A DNA stretch of 64,000 bases from CAJXJP01 sp964022365 (GTDB lineage Bacteria; Patescibacteriota; Gracilibacteria; BD1-5; UBA6164): contig CAXHZN010000001.1 of the NCBI GenBank assembly GCA_964022365.1, positions 135,301 through 199,300 on the forward strand, written 5' to 3'. The position numbers were made by a program, and so were the translations under genes. Numbering within the stretch: the first letter of the stretch is position 1; the number at the start of each line of letters is the position of its first letter. Of this stretch, positions 52,207 through 61,644 are shown one piece after another. The notes beneath the pieces are model-generated. The model was not told the DNA's origin. It saw nothing but the letters and a program-made list of their open reading frames with translations, and searched no databases.

Positions 52207-53466
52207 TCTTTTATTTTTGTTCCTTCTGATATCTCTACTTTTATTTCCATTATTTGGTCTTTTGTTCATAAAAGTTTTTTTTCTATTTCCTCCACCTTGT
52301 TTTGGTTTTGTAACATTATTTGTATCAATAGTGATTTCAAATGGATGATCTTTTACAATTGGTAATTTTTTTGAGATAAGTTTTTGAATATCTAGTAAGT
52401 ATGCATATTCTTCTTGATTACAAAATGACATTGCTAAACCACTTTTACCAGCTCTTCAGGTTCTCCCAATACGGTGTACATAGGTTTCTGATTCATTTGG
52501 CAAGTCGTAGTTGATCATAAATGATAAGGCATCAATATCAATACCTCTGGCTGCAATATCAGTTGCAACGAGTACTTTTATTTCTCCAGATTTAAAATTA
52601 TTAAGCGCTCTTACACGGGCATTTTGAGATTTATTTCCATGAATTGCTGCAGCAGTAATTCCCTCTTTTTCAAGATGACGGACAATTCTATCAGCTCCGT
52701 GTTTTGTACGAGAAAAAACAAGTAAAGATTTTATTTCTTTTTCTTGGATTATATAGGTTAATAAACCTGGTTTTCCACCAGTTCCTACATGATATACTTC
52801 TTGTTTAATTTTGTCTGCTGTAGATGAAACTGGAGCAACTTCTACATGTTTTGGATTTTTTAAAATTGAATTTGCCAGTGATAAAATTTCTTTTGGCATA
52901 GTTGCTGAGAAAAATAGAGTTTGTCTATTTTCTGGAATTGTTTTTAGAATTTTTTTAATATCATTAATAAATCCCATATTTAACATATTATCAGCTTCAT
53001 CTAAAATAAGCATTTCTATATGTTTCAATGAAATATATCATTGTTGTATTAGGTCTAAAAGTCTTCCCGGAGTAGCAATAAGCACATCAACTCATCTTTG
53101 TAGTTTTCTCACTTGAGAATGTTGTTTAATACCTCCAAAAATAGCAAAATGTGAAAGTCCCGTATCTTTCCCATAATCAGAAAAACTTTCTTCTATTTGA
53201 ATTGCCAATTCACGAGTTGGAGTTAAAATCAAAGCTTTGATTTCATTTGATCTATTTGAAAGTTCTTTTTTGATTGAAAGAATTTGAATAGTAGGAATAG
53301 CAAAAGCTCCTGTTTTCCCTGTACCAGTTTGAGCACAACCTAAAATATCACTTCCATCTAATATAATTGGAATTGATTTTTCTTGAATAGGAGTAGCTTG
53401 TTTGTATCATTGTGCTTCTAAATTTTTTAAAATAGGAGCGATTAGGTCTAAATCTTTAAATAACAT
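52189..53466 (-). CDS. DEAD-box RNA helicase (RhlE/CshA-like)
   Basis: 425 aa. Seen: Q motif ATPIQEKSIP, GCAQTGTGKTGAFAIP, LTPTRELAIQI, TPGRLLDLI, LDEADNMLNMGF, FFSATMP, LLVFSRTKHGADRI, ATDIAARGIDI and HRIGRTGRAGKSG. Basic Asn/Arg/Lys-rich tail binds RNA. The Gly in RTGRAGKSG is UGA at the second position. Roles in ribosome assembly or RNA decay at low temperature are typical. Confidence 0.95.
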
Positions 53467-53610
53467 TTATAAATATTTGGATAATTTTAAAATAATTTTC
53501 GGCTGGATTGTACTGATTTAATTTCATTTGTCATTTTATTATTTTTTTATCTAAAAATCTCTCTATTTTGGGAAAAAATAAAGTTTATTTTTTTAATAAT
53601 TTATATTAAA

Positions 53611-53637
53611 TTGACAATTAAAATTTTATATTATAAT
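53611..53637 (+). promoter_or_regulatory. Promoter-like pair upstream of the 53672 gene
   Basis: TTGACA (53611-53616) and TATAAT (53632-53637); the 15-bp spacer is short. Confidence 0.45.
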
Positions 53638-53671
53638 ATTTTTGTCATAATCAAAAAAAGGAACAATTGTT

Positions 53672-54073
53672 ATGAATTCAATTATTGGTATTTGTCTTCT
53701 CGGAGCTATTTTATTTTTATACATTTTTACAATAAAAAAGTGTACGGAAAATAAAGCTCAGAAAACAAAAGAATCTCAATTTTTAGATCTTGCTCGAAAT
53801 GAATATTTACCAATACTAAGTATTTGCTTATTTAGTGGTAGTACAACCTGCGTAGATGAACACATCACAACAACGGTTATTGATGAAGTCTATGTAGTTC
53901 AAATTCATATTGATGGTCCAAATGAGAGATTAACTCTCAACTGTTACATTGATGGTTATTTTGAGCTCGTACATAAAAAAAGATCTATTGAAGTTGAAGA
54001 TTTAACTTCTGAACGTATACAGTTTGCAATAAAAAATCTAGAAGTTGATACTCAGCTTTTGACTCACGCATAA
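53672..54073 (+). CDS. Hypothetical membrane-anchored protein, 133 aa
   Basis: N-terminal TM helix (MNSIIGICLLGAILFLYIFT), then a soluble acidic domain (EYLPILSICLFSGSTTCVDE; VYVVQIHIDGPNERLTLN). AAGGAAC Shine-Dalgarno. No UGA codon; glycines are GGN. Ends TAA. Family not recognised. Confidence 0.6.
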   Translation: MNSIIGICLLGAILFLYIFTIKKCTENKAQKTKESQFLDLARNEYLPILSICLFSGSTTCVDEHITTTVIDEVYVVQIHIDGPNERLTLNCYIDGYFELVHKKRSIEVEDLTSERIQFAIKNLEVDTQLLTHA

Positions 54074-54082
54074 CAAAACACT

Positions 54083-54110
54083 TAAAAAATCCCATTTTGG
54101 GATTTTTTTG
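54083..54110 (+). terminator. Terminator
   Basis: AAAATCCCA ttt TGGGATTTTT. Confidence 0.8.
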
Positions 54111-54170
54111 TTTGCGTAAAAATATTTTTTATTTATAAATATTTATATTAATTATTGATAAAAAAATAAT

Positions 54171-54575
54171 ATGAGATTTTTACATACGATGCTCAGAGTA
54201 AGAAATTTAGAAAATTCGATTGAATTTTATCAAAAAATGTTTGGCATGAAACTCAATAGAAAGTCTGAAAATCAAGATTTTAGATACACACTTGCCTTTA
54301 TCGGTTTTGAAGATAGCTGAGTAGAAATAGAGCTTACCTACAACTGGGATCAAACTGAAGATTATGATCTTGGAAATGGCTATGGACATATTGCTCTTGG
54401 ATTTGATGATATTTATGAAACCTGTGAAAAAATTAGATCTGCTGGATGAACGATTTCTCGTGAACCAGGACCAGTAAAATGAGGAACAACTGAAATTGCA
54501 TTTGTAAAAGATCCTGATGGATATGCAATAGAATTAATTCAAAACTCTCAAGCAAAAGACGGATTATGAAAATAA
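54171..54575 (+). CDS. gloA: Lactoylglutathione lyase (glyoxalase I)
   Basis: 134 aa. Seen: MRFLHTMLRVRNLENSIEFY, FYQKMFGM, VEIELTYNW, YGHIALGF and FVKDPDGYAIELIQ; metal ligands His5, Glu in VEIEL, His in GHIA and Glu in IELI are all present. Detoxifies methylglyoxal. UGA-Gly at GGT and end region. Terminator follows. Confidence 0.95.
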
Positions 54576-54581
54576 TTTTTT

Positions 54582-54616
54582 ATAAAAAAGCAATCATATT
54601 TTTGATTGCTTTTTTA
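54582..54616 (+). terminator. Terminator
   Basis: AAAAGCAATCA tatttt TGATTGCTTTT. Confidence 0.8.
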
Positions 54617-54660
54617 TATTATTACGGTAGAGTAAACAAAATATATTATGAAAAAAAATT

Positions 54661-54924
54661 ATGAAAGTATTAAATGATAAAAAAGAGCCAGTAAATAGAA
54701 ATGATGATATTCTTCACGGAGTAAGTCTCGCTATGATTATGGAATATCTCGTTGAGGTATATGGTTTTGAAGGTTTAGCCGAGCGTTTTAAAATAAATTG
54801 TTTCCATTCAAACCCAAGTATTTCTTCTTCTCTCAAATTTTTAAGAAAAACGCAGTGGGCTCGTTTACAAATCCAAGGATTATATGTAAAAACAAAATTA
54901 AGTGAAAATAGAAGAAAAAAATAA
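54661..54924 (+). CDS. VF530-family protein (DUF2132)
   Basis: 87 aa. Seen: DDILHGVSLAMIMEYLVEVY, GFEGLAERFKINCF and NPSISSSLKFLRKTQWAR, the VF530/DUF2132 pattern. Small helical protein, thought to bind DNA. No UGA. Stop TAA. Confidence 0.9.
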   Translation: MKVLNDKKEPVNRNDDILHGVSLAMIMEYLVEVYGFEGLAERFKINCFHSNPSISSSLKFLRKTQWARLQIQGLYVKTKLSENRRKK

Positions 54925-55024
54925 TTTTTGTCACCTTTATATATTTATCTCGTTATAAATAATATCTGCATTATTTTTATATCTCCTTTCATGTTTTGTA
55001 TAAATCTATAAAAATAATCAGAGT

Positions 55025-55055
55025 AAAAAAACTGCTAGAAATAGCAGTTTTTTTA
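55025..55055 (-). terminator. Terminator of gpx
   Basis: ACTGCT agaa ATAGCAGT with T-run on the minus side. Confidence 0.8.
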
Positions 55056-55535
55056 TTTTAATAATTTTTCAATCATTTTTTCTAATTTTTCAGGTTTAGT
55101 AGTAGGGGCAAATCTTTTTATTGGATTTCCATTTTTATCTACTATAAATTTAGTAAAATTCCATTTCACTTTTTTACCAAAAAGAGAAAAAGTATTATTT
55201 TTTAAATATTTGAATATTTCGTGAGTATTTTCACCATTTACATCAGTTTTTTCAAACATTGGAAATGTAACTCCATAGTTGATTAAACACCCTTGTTCAA
55301 TAGCTTTTGAATCTCCTGGTTCTTGATTTGCAAATTGATTACATGGGAAACCTAAAATCACTAATCCTTGATCTTTATATTTTTGGTATAATTTTTCTAG
55401 ACCTGCATATTGATACGTTAACCCACATTTACTTGCAGTATTTACTACGATTACTACTTTCCCTTCATAATCCTTCATACTTACTTCTTCTCATCTAAGT
55501 GTTTGTGCACTTAAATTATAAAATTCATTATTCAT
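55053..55535 (-). CDS. Glutathione peroxidase family (thioredoxin-type)
   Basis: 160 aa. Seen: VVIVVNTASKCGLTYQYAGL (peroxidatic Cys), ILGFPCNQFANQEPG (second Cys and Gln), and KVKWNFTKFIVDKNG (Trp/Asn of the active site). Resolving Cys in FPCNQF marks a thioredoxin-dependent enzyme, matching the trx gene here. Start at 55535 gives MNNEFYNLSAQTLRGEEVSM, with one UGA-Gly. Confidence 0.93.
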
Positions 55536-55844
55536 ATTTTTAAAATTAATATATTATATAGTAACTATATTATATATAATTTTATTTTTGTAAATATTTT
55601 TTTATATAATATCTTTTTTAGAAGAAAAATTTTGATTTTAGTCAAAAATTTGTATAAATAGAAGGTACAAAGAAACAAGAACTCTGAGCTAAAATATTGA
55701 CTTTTATGTAAAATATTTTTTCATGAGAAATAATTCTTGTATTTTTTTATAAAATATTTTGTACAAAAATAATGTGAATAGAAATATTTTAAATTCACAA
55801 AATTAATGTAAAAGAAAAATAAATATATAAATAATCGCTATTTT
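55536..55844. other. 309 bp without a gene
   Basis: AT-rich divergent intergenic region between gpx (-) and the AbiEi-like gene (+). Contains an imperfect hairpin AAATTTTGA..TCAAAAATTT near 55630-55650 and TATAAT-like boxes. No convincing ORF or RNA seen. Confidence 0.5.
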
Positions 55845-56591
55845 ATGCGAGTTATAGAAAATGTAAAAAAATTTATTCTTGAAAATAAAAAGAAACAAAA
55901 GTTTGTATTTTTATCTTCTGAAATACCAGCAAATATAAAAACTTTTTTATTAAATGAAAAAATGTTATATTCCCCTATTCGTGGAATATATATTCTCAAA
56001 AAAAGTGAAATGCTTATAAATGAAGCTATTTGAGAGCATTTATTTGCTATTGTTACATTGCTTGGATGAGTTATATGATCTCAAAGTGCGCTCAAAATTC
56101 ATGCTGGTGAATATAAAAATATGAAACATTTTTATATTATTACAAAAAATAAAAATTTTGAAACATTCATCGGTGAAGGTAAAAATATTTCTGTGAAATT
56201 TGTTGCCAGTTGAGTCGCTCGTGAAGTAGAAAAAGTAAATATTTTATGAGAAAAACTGCAAGTAGAAAGCCTTTTGTCCGTAGTAATTAATAATTTTTCG
56301 CTGGTTGAAAAATATCCAAAAGTAAAAAGACTTTTATTACAACAAAAGATAACTTCGAGTAAAATCGAAAATTTTATACAAAAAAAATATAAAATATCTG
56401 GACTCTCTAAACTAGCGATTTTTTACCAACAAAACGGATATAATGATACATTTATTGTTATTCGAAATGCGATAAAAAATGCTTGAAAACGTCTAGATAG
56501 TAGAAATACTCAAAAAATAAAAAAAATTATTTCTTGAGATGAAAAGAAAAAAAAGAAAAAAGAAAAAATTGATTTAAATAGTTTATTATAG
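55845..56591 (+). CDS. AbiEi-like transcriptional regulator/antitoxin
   Basis: 248 aa. Winged-helix N-terminus (FVFLSSEIPANIKTFLLNEK, MLYSPIRGIYIL), then the AbiEi/DUF6088 pattern: LLGGVIGSQSALKIHAGEYK, YIITKNKNFETFIGEG, VAREVEKVNILGEKLQVES. In AbiE systems the partner is an AbiEii nucleotidyltransferase; here the next gene is a winged-helix protein instead. 3 bp between the two, so coupled. Confidence 0.65.
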
Positions 56592-56594
56592 GAT

Positions 56595-58109
56595 ATGCAA
56601 GTAAATAAAATAATTTCTCAACATCTCCTGTTACCAAAAAGATTTATCCTAAGTTTTGGGATAAATCCAACGGTATTACTCATGGAACTCATCGATAAAG
56701 AGCTCTATCATATAAAACACGACAGTATTTGAACTGACGGGTATTTTTATCATTCTAAAGATTATGTATTTGAAAATACAGCTCTTCCAAGAGGTAAATT
56801 TGATACTGCTCGTAAAAAACTCGAAGAGCAAGATCTTATTTTTACAAAGCTTTGAAAATGAAAAAAACTTCATTTCAAAATTAATAATGAAAAAATAAAT
56901 CAAATTTTTTATCCAAAAAATCAAGAAATGTGGGATATGAATTTATCTCTGGAACCATTCATGGATGAATCATACATTCGCTACCCTATTGCTCTAGCGC
57001 ATACAATTGGTATAAATGAAACTATTTTAGTGAAAGATTTATTATCAAAAAGACAGTATTTTCTCAAAAAATGAGAATTAAAAAATGGATATTTCTATAA
57101 TTCTGTTAAAAATATTCTCGAAGATACAACTCTCACAAAAAAACAACAACTTAAATCTATAAAAGTGCTCCAAGGTTTTAATCTTGTCGATGTTCAACTT
57201 GATTATGATAATACAAGATATTTCTGCTTAAATCTAGAATGAATCATAGAATATGAAAATTTAGACATAAAGAAAGTGCTTAACAATAATGAAAGTAAAA
57301 AAAGTACTCAGGTAGAAAGTAAAAAAAGTACTATCTGACAAAATCCTTTTGAAACGGCTATAAGTGAAAAAAGTTTCGAGCCTAAAAGTAAGAAAAGTCT
57401 TGAAGTAGAAAGTGAAAAAAATCTCGACGAGAAAGAAATTTTTGCTCTTGGCAGAACGCAAAAAAGCTACCATACAGAACGCAAAAAAGGCAATATAAAT
57501 AAAGAACAAATAATTAAACCAAATAACAACATCAAACAAATGAAGTTGTTGTTGTGAGATTTGAACTTTGGAAATGCCTTTATTGAAAATGTTTTTGAAA
57601 ACTTTGAAATTTTAAATATTTCTATTTGTTTGGAAAAATTTTGAAAATTTCTGCAAACAGCAGATTATCAAAATTTTAAACCTCTTGATATTTTTAATGA
57701 CCTTTTGGCTGAACATGAAAATTTGATTCACAAGTTTTATAATCTTCATATTTATGAAGAAAATATTATCAGCGAAACACTTATAAATTTCTCAAGATCA
57801 GAAATTGAAATCATGTTTGAATCTATTGAAAAATGAGAAAAAAAATCTGTGTTATCACAAATTAAAAATTTCTTAAAAAATCCTCTTAAAAAAAATAATT
57901 CTTGAGAAATTTCTGTCGAAAATCAAATCGAAAATCTTATAGATGTGCAAGTTCAAAAATGGATTGCAAATAACGAAGAAGACTATGAGGTTATGCTTCA
58001 ACAAGAGCAAATTGAAATTTTAGAAGCAAATCCTCTTGAGGAAAATCCTCTGGAAAAAGCTAAAAATATAATTAGAAATTTTATTATTTCTAAAAAATTA
58101 AAATTATAA
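56595..58109 (+). CDS. Winged-helix protein (replication-initiator/DnaD-like), partner of the AbiEi-like gene
   Basis: 504 aa. N-terminal winged-helix: SFGINPTVLLMELIDKELYH, GYFYHSKDYVFENTALPRGK and LEEQDLIFTKLGKGKKLHF. Middle region is Ser/Lys/Glu-rich and charged; C-terminal part helical. Resembles plasmid or phage replication initiators (RepA/DnaD type). Not an AbiEii toxin by any visible motif. UGA-Gly throughout. Confidence 0.55.
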
Positions 58110-58110
58110 A

Positions 58111-58143
58111 AAAGTCTTGAATTTATTTTCAAGATTTTTTATT
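58111..58143 (+). terminator. Terminator
   Basis: AGTCTTGAA tttat TTTCAAGA with T-run. Confidence 0.75.
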
Positions 58144-58205
58144 TTTTTGACTAAATATGTAAATATATTATAGTAATAATACGTTCTAAAAAAGGAAGCA
58201 AAAAT

Positions 58206-58448
58206 ATGTTACATATAGTAGAAATACCATTGTGTAAAAACGAGAGAAATTTGTTATCGTGTATTTTGGTTTCCTTTGGGAAAATACAAAATATTCAGCC
58301 AGAAAATATTATGTATTTTCTGCATAAAGATACAACTTCTCTTAAAATGTATATTGAGTATGATGAAGAATTAATAGAGTTTGAATATATTTATGAGAAT
58401 TATGAATATTTTATGAAAAGTAGTTTATTCTATCATATTAATTTTTAA
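58206..58448 (+). CDS. Small hypothetical protein, 80 aa
   Basis: AAGGAAG Shine-Dalgarno. MLHIVEIPLCKNERNLLSCI, acidic C-terminal part (YDEELIEFEYIYENYEY). No UGA. A promoter-like TTGACT...TATAGT lies upstream. Unknown. Confidence 0.5.
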   Translation: MLHIVEIPLCKNERNLLSCILVSFGKIQNIQPENIMYFLHKDTTSLKMYIEYDEELIEFEYIYENYEYFMKSSLFYHINF

Positions 58449-58515
58449 ATGTTTAATCTCTAAGATATTATATACAAGCTCTAGTATTATTTATCATGAA
58501 GACGAAGTAAGAAAA

Positions 58516-58782
58516 TTGATATTGATAATACATGAATTATATCCGTCAGTCGATGAAACTAATATGTTTATCTGGATTCGTATAAATAAATTTACGAAAA
58601 ATACATCATTTCATATAAAATTTGTTTCTAATGGAAAAATAATGGACTTTTATTTTATAAATAATTGTTATCTGATTAGTTGTGATAATAAAGCTATAGA
58701 AGTCAAAAAAGGAGAAATAAAAAAATTAAAGGAAAAATCTAAAGTACTAGAAAAAAAAATTTTTAGTGTTTTAGAAGCATAA
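58516..58782 (+). CDS. Small hypothetical protein, start uncertain
   Basis: 88 codons from a TTG; the frame stays open for >100 nt upstream but has no ATG, so the real start is unclear and a frameshift from the preceding gene cannot be excluded. ILIIHELYPSVDETNMFIWI, then VKKGEIKKLKEKSKVLEKKI. No family recognised. Confidence 0.4.
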   Translation: MILIIHELYPSVDETNMFIWIRINKFTKNTSFHIKFVSNGKIMDFYFINNCYLISCDNKAIEVKKGEIKKLKEKSKVLEKKIFSVLEA

Positions 58783-58808
58783 AAAAAAGCGCGAAAGCGC
58801 TTTTTTGT
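58781..58808 (+). terminator. Terminator
   Basis: AAAGCGC gaaa GCGCTTT with T-run; shared with the converging grxD. Confidence 0.8.
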
Positions 58809-58809
58809 T

Positions 58810-59136
58810 TTATTCCATTCCAACATCTTTTTTGAGGTCTTCTAATTCTCCTGCTTCGAGCATTTCTTGAATAATATCAAGTCCTCCTATAAGTTCTCCA
58901 TTAATATAGAGTTGAGGGTATGTAGGCCAATCTTTATATTCTTTTAAGCCTTGTCTTACTTCTTCATCAGAGTAAATATCAAATGACTCAAAATAAATAC
59001 CTTGATCGATTAAAATTTCAACTATTTGAGCTGAAAAACCACACATTGGCATATCAGGACTTCCCTTCATGAAAAGCATTACTTTGTATTGATGAATTAA
59101 ATCATCGAGTCTTTTTTGTAATTCTGGTGTTAACAT
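58810..59136 (-). CDS. grxD: Monothiol glutaredoxin Grx4-type
   Basis: 108 aa. Seen: VMLFMKGSPDMPMCGFSAQI with the CGFS active site, WPTYPQLYINGELIGGLDII. Binds glutathione-ligated [2Fe-2S] and hands over clusters. Glycines use GGN. BolA is the next gene upstream (59284), and the two families form known heterocomplexes; a 147-bp gap with a repeat lies between. Confidence 0.96.
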   Translation of the reverse strand: MLTPELQKRLDDLIHQYKVMLFMKGSPDMPMCGFSAQIVEILIDQGIYFESFDIYSDEEVRQGLKEYKDWPTYPQLYINGELIGGLDIIQEMLEAGELEDLKKDVGME

Positions 59137-59159
59137 ATTTTTTTCTTAATAATTATATA

Positions 59160-59265
59160 TATTCCCTCACTTGAAAAAGGAGGGCCCGGGTGGATTAAAA
59201 CTTCTTTTATATTAGTCTCCCCTTTTTTATAAGGGGGAGATGCCTGAAAGGCAGAGGGGGTAATT
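59160..59265. repeat. GC-rich dispersed repeat between bolA and grxD
   Basis: Two hairpins: CCTCACTTGAAAAAGGAGG and CTCCCCTTTTTTATAAGGGG, then GCCTGAAAGGCAGAGGGGG. Largest member of the GC-rich family. Confidence 0.65.
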
Positions 59266-59283
59266 TTTAAATGAAGAAATTTA

Positions 59284-59526
59284 TTATTCTCCCGGAACTC
59301 TTAACTTGAGTCTTAACGCGTGAATAGAGTCATCTGTTAATAAATCTTTTAAAATTGTATGAACTTTTCTTGATCTTTGTATTCTCGTTATACCTTCAAA
59401 TTTATCTGATATAATATCAAGAAAGAAATGTTTTCCATCTCATTTTTCATCAATAAATTGCATTTGAATATTTTCTCAGAATTCATTTTTTATTCTTTTT
59501 TCTACTTCTTGTACTAAAGAATTCAT
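59284..59526 (-). CDS. bolA: BolA-family protein
   Basis: 80 aa. Seen: FIDEKGDGKHFFLDIISDKF, RIQRSRKVHTILKDLLTD and SIHALRLKLRVPGE, the BolA fold with conserved His in RKVHTIL and IHALRLK. Works with Grx4 in Fe-S transfer. UGA-Gly at two places. Confidence 0.95.
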
Positions 59527-59592
59527 TTATTTAAGCTTAAAAGTTAATATATGAAATTATATGCTTGACAAAAAAAAGTCAAACACTTTTTT

Positions 59593-59624
59593 CTTAAGAT
59601 AATCTTAAGATTGAAAACTATAAT
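59593..59624 (+). promoter_or_regulatory. Promoter with palindrome upstream of pirin
   Basis: CTTAAGATAATCTTAAG (59593-59609), a perfect 17-bp inverted repeat, lies over the expected -35 region; TATAAT at 59619-59624. Suggests regulation by a dimeric DNA-binding protein. Confidence 0.5.
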
Positions 59625-59651
59625 AAAGGTATTATCAATAACTATGCGATT

Positions 59652-60401
59652 ATGAACATCGAAATTCATGAAAATGAAGAAAGATGATACTTTAATCAAA
59701 AATGGATTAAAAGTTATTTTTCGTTTTCATACGCAGATTACCATAATCACAAAAGACCGTGATTTGGAAAACTGTTGGTTTTAAATGAAGACCACGTTCA
59801 ACCAGGTGAATGATTTCCAGCGCGTCCACATAAAGACATGGAAATCATATCAATTCCATTAGAATGAGAATTATCTCACAAAGATAGTTTATGAAATGAC
59901 ACTATAGTCAAAAAAAGTTCAGTGCAAAGTATTTCCACTGGAAAATGAATTTCTCATAGCGAATTTAATGGAAATCAAGAAGAAGAATTAAAAGTCTTAC
60001 ATATTTGGATTGAGTCAGAAAATCATTCTGGAGAACCAGTGTATGAACAAAAAAAATATCTAAAAAAAGATAGACAAAATGTTTGGCAAATTTTAGCGAG
60101 TGGAAATCCAAAAGATGACGCAAATAGAATTTTTCAAGACGCATACATTTCTCGTATAAATATTTCTCAAAGAGAAGTAGTTCCATATAAAAAAAGAAAT
60201 CCTCTTCATGGAGTATATTATTTTGTGATTGAAGGAAGTATAAAAATTGATTCACATAAACTCAAAACAAAAGATGCTGCTGGTGTAAATGATGAAAATC
60301 CTGAACATTTAATTATTTGAGATTCAGAAGAATCAGATGTCATTGCTATTGAAGTACCAATGATATTAAAAAATACTCAGTACCAAACTCTTTCATATTA
60401 A
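59652..60401 (+). CDS. Pirin-family cupin protein
   Basis: 249 aa. Seen: YHNHKRPGFGKLLVLNEDHV, PARPHKDMEIISIPLEG and GISHSEFNG, giving the His/His/His/Glu metal site of the N-terminal cupin; second cupin diverged (VYYFVIEGSIKIDSH). YhaK-like bacterial pirin; quercetinase-like or redox-sensing roles known in the family. UGA-Gly in FPGEG and other conserved sites. Confidence 0.9.
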
Positions 60402-60433
60402 AAAAATCAGAAATTTATTTCTGATTTTTTTTA
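60400..60433. terminator. Bidirectional terminator
   Basis: AAATCAGAAAT / ATTTCTGATTT with A/T runs; contains the stop of the next minus gene at its edge. Confidence 0.8.
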
Positions 60434-61024
60434 TAATTTATTTTTCCAAAAATAATAAAAATTTTGGAAACTTCCAAAAAAAGTATCTGCAAAACCATCA
60501 TAATAGGTTTTTATTACAATTGAATCATATGCATTTGCATGAAATTTTTGAGAAGTTTTATAATAATTTCAAAAACTCGTTAAAATAGTAGCATTTTTTA
60601 ATTTTTGATTATTTAAAAATCCGAGTACTTCTTTGTAATAATCTCATGGATAACTCTCTAATTGTGCTATATTCCCTCACCAGACGTCATTTTCGAGCAA
60701 ATGTTCTCCTATTATTTCTACTGCTGAAATTCAAGAATTATTTTCACTGGCTAATATTAAAATTTTTCTCATTTGGTCATTTTGAAATAATTGTATGTTT
60801 TTTTCAAAATGTTGTATATTTTTACTACTCACTCGAACAGAATTTATTTTTTCAATCGGATTTATAACTAGAACTTCTGTTTTTGAATTATGAGAAAATA
60901 ATATAGAAATATTTATATAAGCAATATGTATAAAAATAATTAAAAATATTCCAACGAAAATATTTTTAATAGATAATCATGATGTATTAATTTGATTTTT
61001 TGTATAATTTGATTTTTTCGGCAT
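60431..61024 (-). CDS. Hypothetical protein with one N-terminal TM helix
   Basis: 197 aa. TM helix near residues 20-42 (NIFVGIFLIIFIHIAYINIS); the rest is soluble and outside. ILASENNSGISAVEIIGEHL and WGGNIAQLESYPGDYYKEVL suggest an alpha/beta fold. No family recognised. Divergent from the 61146 gene. Confidence 0.55.
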
Positions 61025-61145
61025 AAAGTAATTAAATATTTAATATATACAAATTATATACAGTAATATTTATTTTGCAAGAAAATTGACTTTTTTATTT
61101 TTTTTATACAATATGTTTGACATTTATTCACAAAGGAGGTTATAA

Positions 61146-61550
61146 ATGGCAAAGGAAATAGGGTATTTCACCCCAACAAAACTACCCACTGAAGGAAAAT
61201 TAGGCTTTCTATTTAAAAGATATTCTGTTTTTCCAAAAATAAGAATACCGACTTTTATTTGGAAAAGAATGCCTTTAATTGCGATATTTTTATCTCTTGC
61301 ACATTTAATTCTCGGATTAGTTCAAGATATTGATATTCGCTTTCATTTTTGGGTTATAGATTCAATGATGAATATTTCCACGTATCATCAAATTCAAGCA
61401 GTTATTTGCTTTGGTTTAGCATTTATGATTATTTTTGCGAGAAATCGCTATTATCGTCACTGTAAAAAACAAAAAAAACTTTCTTGATCTTGATATGAAA
61501 AAAAATCCCATTTTTTGGGATTTTTTTATTTCTTTAGAATTATTTAACTT
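61146..61550 (+). CDS. Small membrane protein; stop at UGA 61485 or TAA 61548
   Basis: Strong Shine-Dalgarno (AAAGGAGG) 7 nt before ATG. Up to UGA 61485 the protein has 113 aa with two hydrophobic stretches (MPLIAIFLSLAHLILGLVQD and QAVICFGLAFMIIFA) and a basic end. UGA comes twice in succession (TCT-UGA-TCT-UGA), then an intrinsic terminator 61498-61528. If UGA is Gly the frame runs through the hairpin to TAA 61548. Third case of this layout in the window. Confidence 0.55.
61498..61528 (+). terminator. Terminator
   Basis: AAAATCCCA ttttt TGGGATTTT with T-run. Confidence 0.8.
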
Positions 61551-61644
61551 TAAAAAATATAGTAACTATATAAATATATTTTTTCCTTTACTTTTAGCTG
61601 ATAAAATATATTATTTTTTATAAATTTATATTTAAATAAAAATT

